This document shows, in pieces, positions 6,571 through 8,760 of a stretch of 8,760 bases of DNA; within the stretch, counting starts at the first letter, position 1, and each line of letters opens with the position of its first letter. The translations under genes were made by a program, and so were the position numbers. Below the pieces are notes generated by a model. The model worked only from the letters and a program-made list of their open reading frames with translations. It was not told the DNA's origin and made no database searches. This stretch comes from Kmv34 sp964524965. Its GTDB lineage: Bacteria; Aerophobota; Aerophobia; Aerophobales; B3-G15. The stretch is taken from positions 1 through 8,760 of the forward strand of contig CAZGDY010000073.1 in assembly GCA_964524965.1 (NCBI GenBank). The letters are read 5' to 3'.

Positions 6571-7006
6571 ATGTTACTCATGCCAGTTTTTGAGNNNNNN
6601 NNNNNNNNNNNNNNNNNNNNNNNNNNNNNNNNNNNNNNNNNNNNNNNNNNNNNNNNNNNNNNNNNNNNNNNNNNNNNNNNNNNNNNNNNNNNNNAGCGTG
6701 GTTATCGTGAGTTTTGCAACTACGCCCCTTGATATCAAACCGGTTACCAAAGGACTGCACCGCTATTCAAGACACCCTATGTACATTACTCAGCTGGTCA
6801 TGTTTATAGGGGTGGGTATCGCTTCAGCTTCCTGGGTTTTTCTTTTGTTTTCGATTGGATATACAATACTCTCGTTTGTGGCTGCAATTCCTGAAGAGCA
6901 GCGTTGCCTTGAAAAATATGGTAAAATTTATCGTGAATACATGAACAGGACCCCAAGATGGATAGGAATACCGAACCCGGAAAAATCAGCCCAGGGGGAT
7001 AAATAA
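6571..7006 (+). CDS. Isoprenylcysteine carboxylmethyltransferase-like membrane protein, interrupted by an assembly gap
   Basis: The sequence after the gap encodes GLHRYSRHPMYITQLVMFIGVGIASASWVF, a hydrophobic segment, then EEQRCLEKYGKIYREYMNRTPRWIG. These are the paired RHPxY and E-E-x-x-L-x-x-x-Y-G-x-x-Y-x-x-Y motifs of the ICMT/PEMT family of SAM-dependent integral membrane methyltransferases. Substrate unknown; in bacteria it may be a lipid or small molecule rather than a prenylcysteine. The start is ATG at 6571 (MLLMPVFE), 7 nt after AAGGAG (6558-6563). It is in frame 1 while the distal part is in frame 2, so the true gap length cannot be 100 and reading straight through the Ns from TTG at 6554 is an artefact. 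Most of the N-terminal membrane region is missing. Stop is TAA at 7004-7006. Confidence 0.75.
6595..6694. other. Assembly gap, 100 Ns
   Basis: Exactly 100 Ns, a conventional placeholder for a scaffold gap of unknown length. It removes an unknown part of the methyltransferase gene; the frames on its two sides disagree at this length. Confidence 0.97.
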
Positions 7007-7156
7007 AAATTAAAGCACAGGTTTTTTTAAATTGATCTATCAGCTCGTCTGGGATTTAAAGTCGCAAATCAAACTGAATTAGCTTAAATGCCAAGTTGTC
7101 AATATTACATTCAAATTCTATCCCCAATAAAAGCCAATCGGAAGAACTGCTCGTAT

Positions 7157-7191
7157 CTTATCTACTCTTATTCTTTGCCGAAATAGATAAG
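7157..7191. repeat. Inverted repeat 3' of the ammonia-lyase remnant
   Basis: CTTATCTA (7157-7164) and TAGATAAG (7184-7191) form a perfect 8-bp inverted repeat with a 19-nt loop, starting 3 nt beyond the stop of the minus-strand remnant. No T-run follows on either strand, so an intrinsic terminator is doubtful; it may be a decayed one. Apart from this, 7007-7194 shows nothing recognisable. Confidence 0.4.
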
Positions 7192-7194
7192 GGG

Positions 7195-7515
7195 TTACTT
7201 ACCATACATTTTTAAAAACTGAGCTGATTTTCTAAAATAAAGAGCAAAGGGGTTATCCTCATCTAAAAACGGCACGATCTTTCTGTACTGCTGGAATAGC
7301 GGTTTGGTTTGTTTGCCCAAAGCCAACATTGGGTTTTTTTGTTTTCTCAGGTCAATGGCTTGGGCTGCGTGCATCAATTCAATGCCCAAGATATAAAAAT
7401 GATTATCGATGATTCTGCGAAATTTTTCAACGACAAAGGGTACATTGGTAGCCAAAAGTTTTAAAAATGGCGGCGAACATGTTGGTGCAATCCTTATACT
7501 GTACAAGATGCTCAA
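7195..7515 (-). pseudogene. C-terminal remnant of a histidine/aromatic amino-acid ammonia-lyase
   Basis: About 106 codons. Residues from about 24 on, NVPFVVEKFRRIIDNHFYIL then GIELMHAAQAIDLR, resemble the C-terminal helix of the HutH/PAL/TAL family (compare the usual ENVERVLAIELLAAAQALD). VPFLDEDNPFA further on resembles the terminal VPFxxEDR segment, and the frame ends at the usual C-terminus. Whole enzymes are about 500 aa, and the MIO-forming Ala-Ser-Gly and the entire catalytic core are absent. The frame closes at a TAA (7548-7546) a few codons upstream, with no Shine-Dalgarno site at the TTG at 7515. The first 20 or so residues do not match the family. The most likely reading is a gene remnant left by deletion; its 5' end abuts the helicase promoter. 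Confidence 0.6.
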
Positions 7516-7527
7516 AATAACTATAAT
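7500..7527 (+). promoter_or_regulatory. Promoter of the DEAD-box helicase gene
   Basis: TATAAT (7522-7527, perfect -10) is preceded at 16 nt by TGTACA (7500-7505, 4 of 6 to TTGACA). Transcription would start near 7534, giving a leader of about 46 nt. The -35 overlaps the 5' end of the minus-strand lyase remnant. Confidence 0.5.
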
Positions 7528-7549
7528 GTAGGAAACGAAAATTATTTAA

Positions 7550-7562
7550 TGTAACGTTTACA
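7550..7562. repeat. Short palindrome in the helicase leader
   Basis: TGTAA (7550-7554), CGT, TTACA (7558-7562): perfect 5-bp arms between the predicted transcription start and the ribosome binding site. It could be a repressor site or a small leader hairpin; a short palindrome in AT-rich DNA may also be chance. Confidence 0.35.
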
Positions 7563-7579
7563 AATTGGAGTAGGAAAAA

Positions 7580-8760
7580 ATGAAATCATTTATTGAGCTC
7601 GGTCTTTCAAAGAAAAACATTCAAGTCCTTCAAAAAAAAGGCTTTGAAGAACCAACTGAGATACAGGCGTTAACAATACCGCTTCTTTTAAAAAATCAAA
7701 TAGATATAATCGCACAGGCTCAAACAGGAACAGGTAAAACAGCCGCTTTTGCTTTACCGCTTATTGAAAATTTAGAACAATCTACAAAAAAAGTTCTGGT
7801 CCTTATCCTCACCCCCACGCGCGAGTTAGCAATTCAAGTTTGCGAGGAAATTAATTCTTTGAGAGGGAATAATAATATTTCTGTTGCTCCTGTGTATGGA
7901 GGGCAATCTATAACTTTGCAATTAAAAAAACTGAAACGAGGTGTTAATATTGTGGTAGGAACACCTGGTCGTATTCTTGATCATATTCGACGCAAAACTT
8001 TGGATTTGCATGCTGTTCAATATTTCATACTTGATGAAGCGGATGAAATGCTCAACATGGGGTTTATTGAAGACATTGAAACGATTTTTGATTGCACTCC
8101 TCGAGAAAAACGCGTCCTTCTGCTTTCTGCAACCATGCCTAATATAATTAAAAAACTGGCAGAAAAGTACATGGGGAAATACACGCATATAAAAACAAAA
8201 ACACAGCTCGCCACTAGTTTAGCTGATCAAATTTACTTTGAGGTAGAAAAACAAGATAAATTTGAAGCACTCTCTAGAATCATTGATATTGAACGCTCTT
8301 TTTACGGAATAGTATTTTGTCGTACCAAGGTAGATGTGGATAATCTTGCTACCCAGCTGTTTGATAGAGGATATTCTGTTGATGCTCTGCATGGGGATAT
8401 ATCGCAGCGCCAAAGAGAAAAAACACTTGATAAATTGAAAAGAAAGCAATTATCAGTATTGATTGCCACAGATGTTGCCGCACGAGGTATTGATGTAAGC
8501 AATCTCAGCCATGTTATCAACTATTCGATTCCGCAAGACCCCGAAGCATATATCCATAGAATTGGTAGAACAGGTAGGGCGGGTAAACAAGGTACAGCAA
8601 TAACATTTGTGACATCGAGCGAATTTAGAAAGCTGGGCTTTATTAAACGGGTTGCAAATGTGAATATTAGAAAACAAAATATTCCCGAAATAAGTGACAT
8701 TATTAGTGTCAGGAAGAAAAAGATATCTGAGGATAACGAAAGCGATATCCGAAGTTATAA
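7580..8760 (+). CDS. DEAD-box ATP-dependent RNA helicase, C-terminus off the window
   Basis: 393 codons are present and the frame is open at the right edge. It is an RNA helicase of the DeaD/CsdA/RhlE kind, which unwinds RNA duplexes in ribosome assembly or mRNA decay, often under cold stress. All motifs are visible: Q-motif PTEIQ, Walker A AQTGTGKT (47-54), PTRELAIQ, the GG and TPGR motifs, DEAD (152-155), SAT (183-185), VFCRTK, LHGDISQRQRE, ATDVAARGIDV and HRIGRTGR (326-333). Both RecA domains are therefore complete. Any DeaD-type RNA-binding C-terminal extension lies beyond the window, so I give no symbol. The ATG at 7580 follows TAGGA (7571-7575) by 4 nt, with GGAG (7567-7570) 9 nt upstream as an alternative. 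The protein starts MKSFIELGLSKKNIQVLQKKGF, normal for the family. Confidence 0.95.
   Translation, partial: MKSFIELGLSKKNIQVLQKKGFEEPTEIQALTIPLLLKNQIDIIAQAQTGTGKTAAFALPLIENLEQSTKKVLVLILTPTRELAIQVCEEINSLRGNNNISVAPVYGGQSITLQLKKLKRGVNIVVGTPGRILDHIRRKTLDLHAVQYFILDEADEMLNMGFIEDIETIFDCTPREKRVLLLSATMPNIIKKLAEKYMGKYTHIKTKTQLATSLADQIYFEVEKQDKFEALSRIIDIERSFYGIVFCRTKVDVDNLATQLFDRGYSVDALHGDISQRQREKTLDKLKRKQLSVLIATDVAARGIDVSNLSHVINYSIPQDPEAYIHRIGRTGRAGKQGTAITFVTSSEFRKLGFIKRVANVNIRKQNIPEISDIISVRKKKISEDNESDIRSY

Noticed and set aside
6571..7006. Chimeric scaffold join across the N gap
   Set aside because: The ICMT-like gene plausibly starts left of the gap and ends right of it, so the join needs no special explanation, although it cannot be proved from this sequence.
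7922..8677. Several 65-88 codon minus-strand open frames
   Set aside because: All lie opposite the motif-rich DEAD-box helicase gene and resemble no family.

Overview
This is an AT-rich, bacterial-looking window. It has Shine-Dalgarno sites, sigma70-like promoters, TTG starts and ATP-grasp glutathione synthetase. A run of exactly 100 Ns shows it is a scaffold from a draft or metagenomic assembly. I cannot name the phylum. DUF362, flavodoxin-like and membrane methyltransferase genes are common in anaerobes, but that is only a hint. I see no rRNA, tRNA, CRISPR array, transposase or phage gene.

Layout. Positions 1-905 (minus) hold the N-terminal part of a secreted phospholipase B-like / C45-type Ntn hydrolase, cut by the left edge. 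Positions 1133-3545 hold a divergent glutathione biosynthesis pair: gshB (minus) and a plant/alphaproteobacterial-type gshA (plus). They are separated by 124 bp carrying overlapping promoters and a palindrome. Converging on gshA is a glyoxalase II-like metallo-beta-lactamase-fold hydrolase (3564-4187, minus). Diverging from that is a DUF362 protein with a cysteine-containing C-terminal tail (4426-5520). Next come a flavodoxin-like protein with a TTG start (5730-6278) and an isoprenylcysteine carboxylmethyltransferase-like membrane protein interrupted by the assembly gap (6571-7006). On the minus strand is a remnant of the C-terminus of a histidine/aromatic amino-acid ammonia-lyase (7195-7515). 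The window ends inside a DEAD-box RNA helicase gene (7580 onward).

How the genes may work together. GshA and GshB together make glutathione from glutamate, cysteine and glycine. The neighbouring glyoxalase II-like hydrolase is a natural consumer of glutathione thioesters, so 1133-4187 reads as a small thiol-metabolism island. The DUF362 and flavodoxin-like genes suggest redox functions but have no proven link to it. The helicase and the lyase remnant look like unrelated neighbours.

The most useful sequence-level results are corrected starts. For both gshB and the hydrolase, the longest open frame begins inside the -35 element of a good promoter, so the true start lies downstream, where a Shine-Dalgarno site is present. 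I did not find a convincing new multi-gene system here.
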